Shown here one piece after another: positions 21,793-22,145 of a DNA stretch of 22,145 nucleotides. The translations under genes and the position numbers were made by a program. The DNA comes from Deltaproteobacteria bacterium. GTDB taxonomy: Bacteria; Desulfobacterota; Syntrophia; Syntrophales; UBA5619. The first letter of the stretch is position 1. Each line of letters starts with the position of its first letter. The notes under the pieces were generated by a model that searched no databases, was not told the origin of the DNA, and worked only from the letters and a program-made list of their open reading frames with translations. The stretch covers positions 1 through 22,145 of the forward strand of contig JAPLJW010000126.1 of NCBI GenBank assembly GCA_026388365.1, read 5' to 3'.

Positions 21793-22145
21793 ATGACTGC
21801 GACCATGTCCGACATTGCACAATCGGTTGGGGTGAGTTCCGCTACGGTCTCACGGGTTCTGAACTCCCCGCATATCGTCAAGGAAGAGACCCGGATCAAG
21901 GTGCTCCGGGCCATGGAAGATCAGGGGTACATTTACAACGCCCTTGCTGGTGGGCTGACGAAGAAAAGAACAGCGACCTTTGGCCTGATCATCCCTACCA
22001 TCACCAATCCCATATTCGCCATTGCCACCAAAGAAATACAGAACACAGCCAGGAAGCGGGGTTATTCGATCCTGCTGGGAAGCACGGAATACTCCTATGA
22101 CACGGAATTTGAGGTCGTGTCTCTCTTCCACGAAAAGCGTGTGGA
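21793..22145 (+). CDS. LacI-family transcriptional regulator, N-terminal part
   Basis: The frame from ATG 21793 stays open to the window edge (117 full codons). The N-terminus MTATMSDIAQSVGVSSATVS followed by RVLNSPHIVKEETR is the LacI helix-turn-helix DNA-binding domain. GYIYNALAGGLTKKRT is the hinge helix region, and TATFGLIIPTITNPIFA opens the periplasmic-binding-protein-like effector domain. It should bind the two palindromes in the divergent region and release them on binding a small molecule, often a sugar or its derivative. No good ribosome binding site is visible, and an alternative ATG lies at 21805. It is divergent from the dehydrogenase-AOR block and is the obvious candidate for its regulator. 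Confidence 0.92.
   Translation, partial: MTATMSDIAQSVGVSSATVSRVLNSPHIVKEETRIKVLRAMEDQGYIYNALAGGLTKKRTATFGLIIPTITNPIFAIATKEIQNTARKRGYSILLGSTEYSYDTEFEVVSLFHEKRV

Noticed and set aside
1..22145. CRISPR arrays, rRNA genes and complete insertion sequences
   Set aside because: No regularly spaced short repeats, no rRNA sequence, and no transposase with intact ends were seen anywhere in the window.

Overview
This window reads as a bacterial chromosome of roughly 60% GC, most likely an anaerobic deltaproteobacterium (Desulfobacterota, Syntrophales-like). That is an inference from the mix of a tungsten-type aldehyde:ferredoxin oxidoreductase with MoaD partners, an AmmeMemoRadiSam radical SAM enzyme, and a RAYT-type transposase remnant next to ordinary housekeeping genes. 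No taxonomic marker gene is present, so the assignment is tentative.

Positions 1-10357 are mostly core genome on the + strand. They hold the end of atpD, atpC, greA (minus strand, overlapping atpC tail to tail), moaA, a class I methyltransferase, amrS, a small DUF2007-like protein, smc, ftsY, a PPP-family phosphatase, and tRNA-Arg(CCT) with its own promoter and terminator. Sigma-70-like promoters with 17-base spacers are visible before smc, ftsY and the tRNA.

Positions 10358-10870 are a mobile-element scar. A tyrosine recombinase C-terminal fragment abuts the tRNA 3' end, followed directly by the 3' end of a RAYT (Y1/REP-associated) transposase and a GC-rich hairpin. This marks a plausible boundary between core genome and an accessory island integrated at tRNA-Arg.

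Positions 10946-21495 are an accessory block entirely on the minus strand. Read 5' to 3' on that strand it encodes: a 3-hydroxyisobutyrate-dehydrogenase-family reductase whose substrate loop resembles sulfolactaldehyde reductase; an aldehyde:ferredoxin oxidoreductase (AOR); a MoaD-like sulfur carrier; an AT-rich arylsulfotransferase-like beta-propeller; a second, nearly duplicate MoaD-like gene; an unusual membrane-anchored, internally shortened substrate-binding-protein homologue; an unknown four-helix membrane protein; two paralogous NitT/TauT-type permeases; an ATPase; and a conventional substrate-binding protein. A divergent, truncated LacI-family regulator (21793 onward) faces the block, and two LacI-type palindromes sit between them.

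Taken together the block looks like a LacI-controlled uptake and oxidation/reduction module for an organic acid or aldehyde, possibly a sulfonate. The most unusual part is the four-gene translationally coupled unit at 12964-16505, where a degenerate tethered binding-protein homologue and an unknown membrane protein are coupled to two different permeases.
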